Program-made: the position numbers and the translations under genes
Shown here: positions 7,977 to 17,173 of the stretch, one piece after another
How the letters are laid out: each line of letters opens with the position of its first letter
Position numbering within the stretch: the first letter of the stretch is position 1
NCBI RefSeq assembly: GCF_900182655.1
Contig: NZ_FXTC01000001.1
Span: 744,001-808,000 of the forward strand
Direction of reading: 5' to 3'
Source of the DNA: Chryseobacterium rhizoplanae
Lineage (GTDB): Bacteria > Bacteroidota > Bacteroidia > Flavobacteriales > Weeksellaceae
DNA: 64,000 nucleotides
Notes under the pieces: generated by a model
What the model was told of the DNA's origin: nothing
The model's input: only the letters and a program-made list of their open reading frames with translations
The model's database searches: none

Positions 7977-10064
7977 ATGAAAGCAATCATCGCAGAAAAA
8001 CCCAGCGTCGCAAGAGAAATTGCCCAATTGTTAGGAGCCCATGAAAAAAAAGATGGCTATCTGTCCGGTAATGGATACTGTGTCACCTGGGCATTAGGAC
8101 ATCTGATCGCGTTAGGAATGCCGGAAGATTATGGTATAAGAGGCTTTAACAGAGCCTCTTTGCCTATCTTTCCCAACCCTTTTATTCTAACTCCTAAAAA
8201 GCTAAAGAGAACAAAAGGCTATGAGTCTGATCCTTCCGCTTTAAAACAACTCAACACCATACAACAAGTCATCAGTCAATGCAGCAGTATTATTGTTGCC
8301 ACCGATGCAGGAAGGGAAGGAGAGCTGATCTTCCGTTATATCTATCACTACCTACAATGCAACAAACCTTTTGAAAGACTCTGGATCAGTTCCCTGACAG
8401 AAAAAGCAATACAGGACGGTTTTAAAAACCTTCAGCCAGGCGATGCCTTTGAAGGTTTATATCAAGCAGCTAAAGCCAGAAGTGAAGCGGACTGGCTGGT
8501 AGGCATCAATGCCACCCAGGCATTAACCATCGCAGGAAACCAAGATGTATATTCTTTAGGCAGGGTGCAGACGCCAACCCTTGCTTTGATCTGTCAACGG
8601 TTTCTTCAGCATCAAAACTTCACCAAGCAAAAATACTTTCAGATCCAGCTCAGCCATAGAAAAGAATATACAGATTTCACCAGTGTTTCACTATTACAAT
8701 GGGAAGAGAAAAAGCAGGCAGAACAAATCCAAAAATCCATAGAGCGGGAGGGAAGAGCTGTTGTAGAAGATGTATCCATTACAAAAGTACAGGAACAATC
8801 TCCATTACTTTTCGACCTCACAGAATTACAGAAAGAAGCCAACAGAAAACTGGGGCTTTCTGCTGATGAGGTTTTACAAACAGCCCAAAGCCTCTATGAG
8901 AAACAGTTCATCACTTACCCCAGAACCGGCAGTAAGTATATTCCTGAAGACTTATGGACTGATATACCTGAGCTGGTCAGAATACTGAATCAGACCGAAC
9001 CCTTCAAAGCCGCCATAACCCATTTAAAATTCGGAAACTTCAACAAGAGGATTGTGAATGATCTAAAAGTTACCGATCATCACGGATTACTCATAACCAC
9101 TAAAATACCTTCTGCACTTTGCACTACGGAAAAAGCCATTTACGAGATGATTGCTTACCGATTATTGGAATCCCTATCCCACACCTGTACAAAGCAAGTC
9201 ACCCAAATCCAGATAAAAGTCCATCATTATGAATTCCAGATCAAAGGCTCTACAATCCTAGAGAAAGGCTGGCGAGCCATCAAAGGAATTCTCACTGACA
9301 ATGAAAATTCCGATAATAAAAATGAAGTCCTTACTGAACTTCCGGAATTCAAAACCGGAGATGAGCTCAAAATATCAAAAACAGAATTATTAGAAAAAGT
9401 AACGCAACCTCCCAAGCTTTATACAGAGGCCGACCTTTTATCGGCGATGGAAAATGCAGGCCGATCTATTGAAAATAAAGAAGAACAGAAAGCACTATCC
9501 AATATCGGCATCGGAACCCCGGCTACCAGAGCTTCCATTATTGAAACCCTGCTCAGCAGAAACTATATCATCAGAAAAGGCAAAATACTGCATCCGACCG
9601 ATAAAGGTTTACAAGTTTACAACCTTGTCAAAGACAAAAAAATAGCCAATGTCCAAATGACCGCAGAATGGGAAATGGCACTGGATAAAATTGAAAAGGG
9701 GGAAATAGACAAAGCCCAATTTATGAACGAGATCCAACATTATACAAATGAAATCACCAATGAACTCTTATCTCTTCATATTCCTCAGGAAAACATACCA
9801 CAATTAAAATGTCCAAAATGCCAAAAGCATCATCTTATCATTAAAGAGAAAATCGTCAAATGTCCAGATGAGCAGTGCAACTGGATTTTATTCAGAATGA
9901 TATGCGGAATACAAATCAGTAGTAAAGATCTTACGTTACTATTAACTCAAAACAAAACATCACTCATCAAAAACATGAAAAGCAAAAACGGTAAAAAGTT
10001 TGATGCTTACCTATTACTGAAGGATGATTTCAGTACATCATTTGAATTTATAAACAAGAATTAA
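7977..10064 (+). CDS. topB: type IA DNA topoisomerase (topoisomerase III family) of the ICE
   Basis: The protein has 695 residues. It opens with a TOPRIM domain (MKAIIAEKPSVAREIAQLLG, then IVATDAGREGELIFRY with the acidic DxxxxE/GREGE residues), followed by the type IA core. The active-site Tyr is residue 314 in FITYPRTGSKYI. The GIGTPATRASIIETLLSRNY motif is also present. Near the C-terminus CPKCQKHH...CPDEQCNW forms a zinc-ribbon-like end. It passes single strands and can resolve replication or transfer intermediates. In Bacteroidota ICEs this gene follows DUF4099/DUF3945, as here, with 20 bases between them. It is an element copy, distinct from the housekeeping topoisomerase. Confidence 0.9.
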   Translation: MKAIIAEKPSVAREIAQLLGAHEKKDGYLSGNGYCVTWALGHLIALGMPEDYGIRGFNRASLPIFPNPFILTPKKLKRTKGYESDPSALKQLNTIQQVISQCSSIIVATDAGREGELIFRYIYHYLQCNKPFERLWISSLTEKAIQDGFKNLQPGDAFEGLYQAAKARSEADWLVGINATQALTIAGNQDVYSLGRVQTPTLALICQRFLQHQNFTKQKYFQIQLSHRKEYTDFTSVSLLQWEEKKQAEQIQKSIEREGRAVVEDVSITKVQEQSPLLFDLTELQKEANRKLGLSADEVLQTAQSLYEKQFITYPRTGSKYIPEDLWTDIPELVRILNQTEPFKAAITHLKFGNFNKRIVNDLKVTDHHGLLITTKIPSALCTTEKAIYEMIAYRLLESLSHTCTKQVTQIQIKVHHYEFQIKGSTILEKGWRAIKGILTDNENSDNKNEVLTELPEFKTGDELKISKTELLEKVTQPPKLYTEADLLSAMENAGRSIENKEEQKALSNIGIGTPATRASIIETLLSRNYIIRKGKILHPTDKGLQVYNLVKDKKIANVQMTAEWEMALDKIEKGEIDKAQFMNEIQHYTNEITNELLSLHIPQENIPQLKCPKCQKHHLIIKEKIVKCPDEQCNWILFRMICGIQISSKDLTLLLTQNKTSLIKNMKSKNGKKFDAYLLLKDDFSTSFEFINKN

Positions 10065-10132
10065 TTTAAAGAAAATAATAATGTAAAGAAGCAGCCAATA
10101 AGCTGCTTCTACATTTTACATTTTATCCAAGT

Positions 10133-10273
10133 CTAATCCCCTTTTTCGTGCTCGTGAGGTTTTAGCTTTGGATGCTTAGGTTGATTGGGAGGGGTTACCC
10201 TTCTTCTTCTGTCAGGTTCTCCATCTGGTTTTTTAGGCTTGGGGCCTGGCTTGATTGCTTCGATTGTATTCAT
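10133..10273 (-). CDS. 46-residue basic proline-rich peptide
   Basis: An ATG at 10271-10273 opens a frame to a stop at 10133-10135. The product starts MNTIEAIKPGPKPKKPDGEP, continues with an RRRR stretch and ends KLKPHEHEKGD. It is about one fifth proline and strongly basic, as in nucleic-acid-binding or disordered tails. A minus-strand TACTTTTG (-7 element) at 10331-10338 would start transcription about 50 bases upstream. Similar short GPKPxKPDGDP-type peptides are known to me from Chryseobacterium, but I cannot name a family. The C-terminal HEHEKGD is a possible metal-binding end. Confidence 0.45.
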   Translation of the reverse strand: MNTIEAIKPGPKPKKPDGEPDRRRRVTPPNQPKHPKLKPHEHEKGD

Positions 10274-10359
10274 AGTACAATAAAGATTAATTAATAATTA
10301 TTTTGATATCAAAACAGATTAATACCAGATCAAAAGTAAATTTTTGGTCACCATTTTCA

Positions 10360-10375
10360 TTACGGAAAGCCGTAA
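10360..10375. repeat. palindrome TTACGG-N4-CCGTAA
   Basis: A perfect 6-bp dyad with a 4-base spacer, downstream of the lipoprotein gene at 10433-10840. A related site, TACGG-TTTT-CCGTA, is at 10891-10904 just upstream of the same gene. The pair may be operator sites or small stem-loops framing the gene. Confidence 0.4.
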
Positions 10376-10432
10376 CCGCTGGTTTCTGAAAAGATGGATA
10401 ACGTATTTTTAGACAATCAATTTTGATTGCAA

Positions 10433-10840
10433 TTACCTCCTTCTAGGAGCGCTTCTTGTATGTGGTCTAACATAAGTTCCATCTTTTCGCGTATAACCTT
10501 TAACATGTACTGATCCGCCTGAATTTGATTGAGAACTGTAACTAGAGGATGATCTTACTGATGGAGAAGAATACGATGAGGTTTTAGAATAGTCACTATA
10601 AGCTGTGTAGCTGGGCTTATAGGCCCACCCGTAATAATTTCCCCATTTAAGTTTGCTGTAATTTTTCTTACCAGCTTTTGAAGACAAGAAAACTTCCGTA
10701 TCTTTAGGAATAGTGGTAACTGATTTGCTGCTGTCACTGCTGTAGTAAAGAGGCGTGTCTTCCTGTAGTCTAACAGTGTAATAGTTGGTACATGAAATAA
10801 CGGAGAGAAGTAATACAAGATAAAGTAATGATTTTTTCAT
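10433..10840 (-). CDS. small lipoprotein with SH3-like domain
   Basis: The protein has 135 residues with signal peptide MKKSLLYLVLLLSVISC and a lipobox Cys at about 17. An SH3-like segment follows (TVRLQEDTPLYYSSDSSKSV...VFLSSKAGKKNYSKLKWGNY YGWAY), then a Ser/Tyr-rich linker and the end VHVKGYTRKDGTYVRPHTRS. That end (G-Y-x-R-K-D/N-G-T-Y-V-x-P-H) recurs in many bacterial envelope proteins, where it forms a small basic tail. It is probably anchored to a membrane facing the periplasm. It is framed by TACGG-CCGTA dyads. It lies between ICE topoisomerase and defence genes and may be carried cargo. No enzymatic motif. Confidence 0.65.
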   Translation of the reverse strand: MKKSLLYLVLLLSVISCTNYYTVRLQEDTPLYYSSDSSKSVTTIPKDTEVFLSSKAGKKNYSKLKWGNYYGWAYKPSYTAYSDYSKTSSYSSPSVRSSSSYSSQSNSGGSVHVKGYTRKDGTYVRPHTRSAPRRR

Positions 10841-10890
10841 TGTAGTTAATTTTATATCTGCAAATCTAAATTAACTTTAAAGGAACTAAT

Positions 10891-10904
10891 TACGGTTTTC
10901 CGTA
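10891..10904. repeat. palindrome TACGG-TTTT-CCGTA
   Basis: A perfect 5-bp dyad with a TTTT spacer, between the helicase-nuclease stop and the lipoprotein start (both minus strand). It is the partner of the related dyad at 10360-10375. It may act in the promoter of the lipoprotein gene. Confidence 0.35.
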
Positions 10905-10916
10905 GTCTTCTGAATC

Positions 10917-13475
10917 TTACAATTTTAGTTTTGTTAAAGCCGAAATTAACCTCTCTTTCTCCCCACTTCCCGTCGTCGAAAACCTTACCAACGGAATTCC
11001 ATACTTCTCCAAAATCTCATTCTTCATATGATCTCTTTCAGCTTGTCGGCTTTCCGTTTTATGATATTCATAACCATCAACTTCAATAGCCAATACAGAA
11101 TTTTTCCCCAACTTGTTATAAATCAGAAAATCAAGATGTGTGGCATGATGTCTAGCATATTTTTCTTCTTCAGTATTTAATTTGGAAAAATCTAACAGTA
11201 AATTTCTCAATGGATGGTGTAGAATGACGCCATACTTTGAAAATTGATCGTCGGACAAAACTTCCTTAATTAACGCATACATTAGATTCTCACTGTCGAA
11301 AACAGATTTCTTTTTTTGATCTGATAAAAGGGCTCTTCTTTTTTCTTCATATCCTTTGTACAGGTAATCAAAAATAGAATGTACTTCACTATTGATCGTG
11401 CTAAAATTATTGTAATCAATATAACGGATCAGATCTGAGATGTTGGTGTCGTTGTCACTTTCATTTCCGTTCACCAATAAAATCAGTTGATCTTTGGCTC
11501 TGGAAATGGCTACATTCAGTCGGTTCGGGTTGTCGGTGAATTCAGAGATTTCATTATCTACTGTAGAAAGAATGATCACATCATTTTCTCTTCCCTGAAA
11601 TTTATCTACCGTGTCGGCTTTGACATCTGTTCCCTGAAATGTTCTTTGCAGTGCGATGGTCTGATTACGGTATGGGGTTACAATTCCGAGATTCATGCCT
11701 TCCAGCTTTTGCTGTGGAATGATTTCCTGAACAATCACATCAATCTGCCGCTGATTCTCTCTCTGCCGGGCATGGTTGCCTTTAGTTGTTTTATATACTA
11801 ATAAAGGTTCTCTTTCCGTCTGTCCCTCCGAAAGTATGATTAACTGATCATTATAAAACTTACGGTTACAAAAATCAATGATTTTAGGATGACAGCGATA
11901 ATGTTCCTTTAACAATGTTTTCGGTACTTCTGGAAATACTTCTATTATAGAAGAAAGGAGACTATGATTGGAATACCGATAAGATTCCGGAATATCATAG
12001 TTCTTAAAGATCTGATCCGTATTTTCTGCTGTTGCAGAATCCACTACATTGGGAAGCTGTTTTAAATCTCCTACAATGACAGCCTGCTTCGCGCAGGATA
12101 ATGCGAGTACACCCGTTGCAAGATCCACCTGTGAAGATTCATCAACAATTACATAGTCGTAGACTACGTTTTCAGCAAGACTTCTTCTTAATGAGTAGGT
12201 AGTACTCATAATGACAGGATAATCTTTAATAAATTCTTCTGATTTAAAACGAAGATCCCATTCCGTATATTCTGAACGTTTTTCTCCTTTATATTTTTGG
12301 TAGAGTTTGTTTTTAAAGAGCTGCATAGATCCCTCAGTATATTCTTTCATTTTATCATGGAAGGAAAAATGCTGCAAGGTATTTTGCAGTTCTTGTTTTC
12401 TGAGCTCAAGCTCTGAAATTTTCACCCCATAGTATTTTGACTGAACAATCCTGATCATTTCTTCATACGATAAGCTATAAAAAATCTTATCTCTTACCCC
12501 ATACAGAAAAGGAAATATCAATTTGCGCCACCAGTAAAATCTCTTCCCTGTTTTCTCATAGTCTTCCAACGTAACCCATAATGAAAGCAGCTGATCTGAA
12601 CTGACATTCTTTTTAAAACGGATTTCAGTTGCCAAAGTGACATCATCTGTAAAATGCTGATGTTCTGTTTTGATCTTATCTATTTCGAGTGTAAGTAAAG
12701 CCAGTTCATTCTTTAGTTCCAACTTTTCAGCAAGCTCAGCAAAAAGAAGGGGAGTAGACTGAATAAGGGATTGTTCCTGTTCTTGCTCTAATCTAAAATC
12801 TGACAGATCAGGGATTTCAGTCTGAGCATCGATAAATTCTTTTTTATTTTGACTGCTTCCCAATAATGCTGCTATAAAATAAATTCCATTGCTCTCCAGT
12901 TTCTCAAAAACATTTTTTGTTGCCGAATTATTGCTTGAAACAACAGCCACACTCTGATTATTCATTACCGCATTGGCAATAATATTAAGAATAGTCTGTG
13001 TCTTTCCTGTTCCGGGAGGACCTTCAATAACACTTAACGGATTTGAAAACGCATGGTCAACTCCCGTTTTCTGACTCAGATTAAAACCAAAAGGAAAGAT
13101 TTCAATAGGAGAGGCGTGATAATTCTTTTCGGGTTCTTTCCCATTAAGATAATTGTAAAGAATTGAAGTCTCAGGAATAAAACGAATACTCCCATAGCTA
13201 TTGGCAAGAATGTTATTGCCTTCCTCTGTCTTCAAACCAACACTTTCTGCAATCGCCTTTAGATAAGAAAAAATATTTCCTGCTCTCTCACTCTGAATAG
13301 CAGATCTCAACATCTTAATTCTATGTTGGGGATAAGAATAGGCTTTCCCACTGTTCTTATACACCACGACACACTTATTACCCTCAAAATAATAAGAATC
13401 TATCTCATCAGTTCTGTTCTTATCATCAATATATATCGCTTGTTCTTTTAGTTTATGTATGGTAGATTTTTGCAT
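10917..13475 (-). CDS. SF1 (UPF1/DNA2-like) helicase with C-terminal PD-(D/E)XK nuclease
   Basis: The protein has 852 residues. Helicase motifs are complete: Walker A GPPGTGKT (152-159), motif II VDESSQVD, KEHYRCHPKIIDFCN, FQGRENDVIILS and LNVAISRAKDQLIL. A long helical insertion lies between motifs I and II. The last about 85 residues carry a restriction-endonuclease-like domain (HLDFLIYNK...AIEVDGYEYH...RDHMKNEILEKYGIPLVRFS), close to DUF2726/DUF559 types, with D-(E)VD as the likely metal site. The N-terminal 60 residues form a small separate module (YYFEGNKCVVVYKNSGKAY). It follows the DUF3800 gene by 9 bases and diverges from a Gabija pair, so an antiphage role is likely but inferred. Confidence 0.8.
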   Translation of the reverse strand: MQKSTIHKLKEQAIYIDDKNRTDEIDSYYFEGNKCVVVYKNSGKAYSYPQHRIKMLRSAIQSERAGNIFSYLKAIAESVGLKTEEGNNILANSYGSIRFIPETSILYNYLNGKEPEKNYHASPIEIFPFGFNLSQKTGVDHAFSNPLSVIEGPPGTGKTQTILNIIANAVMNNQSVAVVSSNNSATKNVFEKLESNGIYFIAALLGSSQNKKEFIDAQTEIPDLSDFRLEQEQEQSLIQSTPLLFAELAEKLELKNELALLTLEIDKIKTEHQHFTDDVTLATEIRFKKNVSSDQLLSLWVTLEDYEKTGKRFYWWRKLIFPFLYGVRDKIFYSLSYEEMIRIVQSKYYGVKISELELRKQELQNTLQHFSFHDKMKEYTEGSMQLFKNKLYQKYKGEKRSEYTEWDLRFKSEEFIKDYPVIMSTTYSLRRSLAENVVYDYVIVDESSQVDLATGVLALSCAKQAVIVGDLKQLPNVVDSATAENTDQIFKNYDIPESYRYSNHSLLSSIIEVFPEVPKTLLKEHYRCHPKIIDFCNRKFYNDQLIILSEGQTEREPLLVYKTTKGNHARQRENQRQIDVIVQEIIPQQKLEGMNLGIVTPYRNQTIALQRTFQGTDVKADTVDKFQGRENDVIILSTVDNEISEFTDNPNRLNVAISRAKDQLILLVNGNESDNDTNISDLIRYIDYNNFSTINSEVHSIFDYLYKGYEEKRRALLSDQKKKSVFDSENLMYALIKEVLSDDQFSKYGVILHHPLRNLLLDFSKLNTEEEKYARHHATHLDFLIYNKLGKNSVLAIEVDGYEYHKTESRQAERDHMKNEILEKYGIPLVRFSTTGSGEKERLISALTKLKL

Positions 13476-13484
13476 AATAGCGGA

Positions 13485-14623
13485 TTAAATTCCTGATATT
13501 AATTCTTTAAGTTTCTGCATATTGGGGTCTTTCTCTATAGGGTTTATATCGTTAAATGAGTTCTTAGAAAGGGTTTCGTTCAATATTTTTACCTTTTGGA
13601 GCATTGGTACAACGTATTTTAGAAAATGGTTAAAATGTTCAGAAACATCTGAATACTTTGTTGCAAGTTTATAACCAGGTTTACCAGAATGGCTTACAAT
13701 AAATAGTCCTTCATATCTTAGGTCTCTGATTAATATTCTGACTCTTTCACTTTTGATATTAGGAAAAAAATTATTGAGATAAATAAGCAGTTCAGTTGTT
13801 GAGACTAAACGATTAGGATTTAGTTCTGACTGGAATCGTAGGTATTCTAGTAGTCTAGCTTTTTCTTTAGTTTTTTGAACATTGGTTGATTCTAAGAATT
13901 TCTGAATTAACTGATAGTTCATTCTCATGATTTGCCTGTCAAGTTCGGGTTTGCCCTCTATTTCTTTTGTTATATAGCTTTCGAAAGGAAAATATGAAAT
14001 TGAAGTTCTTGCATGCAAGAGATTGAACAATTCAATATATTGGTGATCAAAATGACTTGTACAAAAGACCTTGCCCAAGCATCCTGAAATAAAATCTGCA
14101 ATTTGTATGAGTTTTTCATCTTTATCATCAAAAATTTCAAAGCTTCTGTCCTGATTAAATAAATCACGGTTAATGCTTTTTTCCCTAACATAATCTTGCA
14201 GTTCCTGTTTAAATTCTTCTCCTACTTTATCAGCATTGATAAATAGCTTTCATAGATTTTGTTATATTTTTCTACAAATAATGACTGGAAATATTTATAA
14301 AAAGTTCTTTTGATTTTTAAACCTTCCCCGAAAAGTTTTGATTTATCGACTACCATGATATCAATAACGAAGTCCAATCTTTCAACAAATTCAATTAGAA
14401 TATCTTTTCTCTTTTTAAAGTTTTTGTTTTTGATATTACTGGATTTAAGATTTTCTCCAAGTCTATATTTTATACAGATATCTTTCAATACTTTTCTTGC
14501 TTTTTCAATATCTGTATCTTTTATAATTACCGAGGTGTAAATAAAATGAGAAAAAGTTCCTTCTTTGGAAAGGTCAAGGTGTGCATTTCCAAATTCGTCG
14601 ATAAAAATTTTGGCTGGAATCAT
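13485..14623 (-). pseudogene. DUF3800 protein with C-terminal winged-helix region, frameshifted
   Basis: The first frame (14623 to 14222) encodes MIPAKIFIDEFGNAHLDLSK...VVDKSKLF and stops early. The second, open from about 14248 to 13485, continues LFINADKVGEEFKQELQDYV...DDKDEKLIQIADFISGCLG, then a 170-residue tail with a winged-helix look (STTELLIYLNN...RVRILIRDLRYEGLFIVSHS). Adding one A at the AAA run at 14247-14250 joins them into about 379 residues. The IDEFG start and IQIADFISG end are the acidic motifs of DUF3800, a predicted RNase H-fold family. It is the first gene of an operon with the helicase-nuclease. It may be truly inactivated or an assembly error. Confidence 0.7.
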
Positions 14624-15061
14624 CAGTTAAATTAAGTTTATAATCTGTCTGATAGTAAAGTTACGGAATACTATTTTGAAAAAAGATAGTTATTTTAATT
14701 CTACAGTCCTCTAATAATGTATTCACAAAAATCTTAATGTTTCGAATTTTTTGAAAAGTTACCTTTTAATTCGAACAACTGTCCAAATTAAAGAGTGATA
14801 AAGATTTTAAAATTTTATTTTCCTGTTGTTTCTTAGGTGGTTAATTTCATTGTGTTTCCAGGTGTTTTCTTGTTATCACGTTGATGTTGATCATCTTCTC
14901 TGGTTGATTTTGCAATTCTTTTTTAGACCTCTCTTAAGTACCATAGTACTAATGTCTTAAATTGTTATGTGTCATAGAATTAGTAAATTTTACCAAGTAA
15001 AACTGTAAATACAGTTAGTTTAATTCTATAAATATTGGTATTTTTAACAAAACTATTAACT
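14624..15061. promoter_or_regulatory. divergent control region between DUF3800 and Gabija genes
   Basis: No gene was found. Two perfect dyads lie on the Gabija side: AGTAC-CATA-GTACT (14937-14950) and the 16-bp palindrome AACTGTA-AA-TACAGTT (15001-15016), the latter 46 bases before the gajA start. Either could bind the XRE regulator encoded after gajB. Both divergent promoters should lie here, but no full TTTG/TAnnTTTG pair was recognised. Confidence 0.4.
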
Positions 15062-17173
15062 ATGTATATTTCTGGATTATCCATTAGAAATTTCCGTAAT
15101 TTTAAATCAGCACATTTTAAATTTACTGAAGGAATAAATACAATAATAGGAGAAAATGGGTCAGGCAAAACCAATCTCTTTTATGCACTTCGAATACTTA
15201 TTGATGATTCATTGCCAAGATATATTAATTTTAATTCAAACGATTTCAACCGGGGAATTGGCAATTGGGCGGGACATTGGATCGTTATAACGGTTTTTTT
15301 TGAAGGATTAGATGCAAGTGAAGAAGCACAAGCTTTGGCTGTACAATCAAGCGGATGTATGGATACTCCTTCTAAAGGTAGTTATTCGGTATATTTCCGA
15401 CCTAAATATCAATTTAGAAAAGAGTTGTATGACTATTCGATTTTAGCTGAAAAAGATTCAGAAGGACTAGAGCTACTCTTAGATAAAATTACCATAGCCG
15501 ATTATGAAGTAGTTTATTTAAGTCGTGGTTCTGGTGATTTTAGTGATGATGTAACCTACGAAAAATACGTTGGGAATTTTGATAAAATTAAGTTCCCAGA
15601 TCCTGACGAAAAAGAAGAACTAGTCATAGGAACTTACTTACCACGTGAAATCAGTATCCATAATGAAGTCTCATGTACATTTATAAAGGCTCTAAGGGAT
15701 GTTGAAGCTGATTTACGTTCTTATAGTAATAACCCACTAATTAATTTATTGAAAGGGAAAGAAAAAACAGTTGAAATTACTAAGCAGGACGAAATTATAA
15801 CTAGTATCGACAATCTTAATGAAAAAATTAGTTCACTTGATGAGGTAATAGAAATTAAGAATGGCATTGATAAAAGTATAAAGAATGCTGTAGGGACAAC
15901 ATATGCTCCAAGCATTGATATTAAATCAGAGCTTCCAAATAAAATGGAAAAACTTTTCCAATCATTAAAGCTGTGGGTGGGTGATCCTGAAGATGATTAT
16001 AAAGGTAGGGTTTGGGAACTTAGTTTAGGTGGAGCTAATTTAATATATTTGTCATTAAAGCTATTAGAATATGAAAGGGTCAAGACAGATCGAATAGCGA
16101 ATTTTCTACTGATTGAAGAGCCGGAAGCACATATTCATACTCATATACAAAAAACTCTTTTTAATAACTTAAGCAAAAGTAATACTCAAATAATAATTTC
16201 TACTCATTCCACTCATATATCCTCAGCAAGTAAAATAAGTAGTGTAAATGTTATTTGTAGAGGAAAAAATGAAGCTTTGGTTTTTCAACCTTCTAATAAT
16301 TTGTTACCTAATCAAATAAGAAGATTAGAACGATATCTAGACGCGGTTCGTAGTAATCTATTATTTGCAAAAGGAGTTATACTTGTAGAAGGTGATGCTG
16401 AACAAATATTAATACCAGCAATGTTTGAAGTTGTTTTTGGTCTTTCTTTAGACGAGATTGGAGTAAGTCTCATTAATATTGGCAGTACAGGTTTTGAAAA
16501 TGTAGCAAATATTTTTCATGAAGAACGTATAAAGAAATATTGTGCAATATTAACAGATCAAGACATTTCTGTTGTAAAACTTCCCGATTCTCCAGAAAAT
16601 GATACGCCAAATCAGAAACATTTCAGAGCATCACAAAAAAGTGGAGAAGAACGTAGAGTAATAATTACAGAGCTTTGTAAAGATAATGAGTATCTGGAAG
16701 CATTTTACGCAACTCATACTTTTGAAGTAGACTTACTCATGAATGAAAACAGTCCGGAATTTGTATCAGCACTTGATAAGATCTATCGTAAAGAATCAAA
16801 TATAAAGTTGATAACTAAAAGATTAGAAAATCCTAATATTCAAGTTGCAGGATTGGAAGTTCTAAGATTAGCTAAAAAGTATGGTAAAGGCTGGTTCGCA
16901 TTACTTATCACCGACGAGCTTTTATATAATACATATATTCCAAATTATATTTTAAAAGCCATTGCCTTCGCATCGCCACATATCAATTTGTCGTCGAAAG
17001 TTAAATCAATTATGTATCGTATTGAAAAGATAAAAAATGACAAATATTGTAAAACATACTATAATGCAGCTAAAAAGTTTGAAACTAAAGATAAAACAGA
17101 TTTAGAAATTTTAGAGGCTTTTATAAAAACATTTCCTCAAGATCAACTAACCAAATTTCTTTCTTACTTATGA
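15062..17173 (+). CDS. gajA: Gabija GajA-like OLD-family nuclease
   Basis: The protein has 703 residues from the ATG at 15062 (MYISGLSIRNFRNFKSAHFK). Upstream codons to a TTG at 15035 are judged non-coding. An ABC-type ATPase comes first: Walker A GENGSGKTN (30-38), signature-like LSLGGANLI and Walker B FLLIEEPEAHIH with the following ISTHSTH switch. A TOPRIM domain follows (ILVEGDAEQILIPAMFEV, then CAILTDQD) with the acidic metal ligands of OLD nucleases. With the overlapping UvrD-like gene this is the Gabija composition, in which GajA nicks DNA when nucleotide levels fall. It is longer than the Bacillus GajA (about 580), mainly at the C-terminus. Base composition is lower in GC than flanking cargo. 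Confidence 0.85.
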   Translation: MYISGLSIRNFRNFKSAHFKFTEGINTIIGENGSGKTNLFYALRILIDDSLPRYINFNSNDFNRGIGNWAGHWIVITVFFEGLDASEEAQALAVQSSGCMDTPSKGSYSVYFRPKYQFRKELYDYSILAEKDSEGLELLLDKITIADYEVVYLSRGSGDFSDDVTYEKYVGNFDKIKFPDPDEKEELVIGTYLPREISIHNEVSCTFIKALRDVEADLRSYSNNPLINLLKGKEKTVEITKQDEIITSIDNLNEKISSLDEVIEIKNGIDKSIKNAVGTTYAPSIDIKSELPNKMEKLFQSLKLWVGDPEDDYKGRVWELSLGGANLIYLSLKLLEYERVKTDRIANFLLIEEPEAHIHTHIQKTLFNNLSKSNTQIIISTHSTHISSASKISSVNVICRGKNEALVFQPSNNLLPNQIRRLERYLDAVRSNLLFAKGVILVEGDAEQILIPAMFEVVFGLSLDEIGVSLINIGSTGFENVANIFHEERIKKYCAILTDQDISVVKLPDSPENDTPNQKHFRASQKSGEERRVIITELCKDNEYLEAFYATHTFEVDLLMNENSPEFVSALDKIYRKESNIKLITKRLENPNIQVAGLEVLRLAKKYGKGWFALLITDELLYNTYIPNYILKAIAFASPHINLSSKVKSIMYRIEKIKNDKYCKTYYNAAKKFETKDKTDLEILEAFIKTFPQDQLTKFLSYL

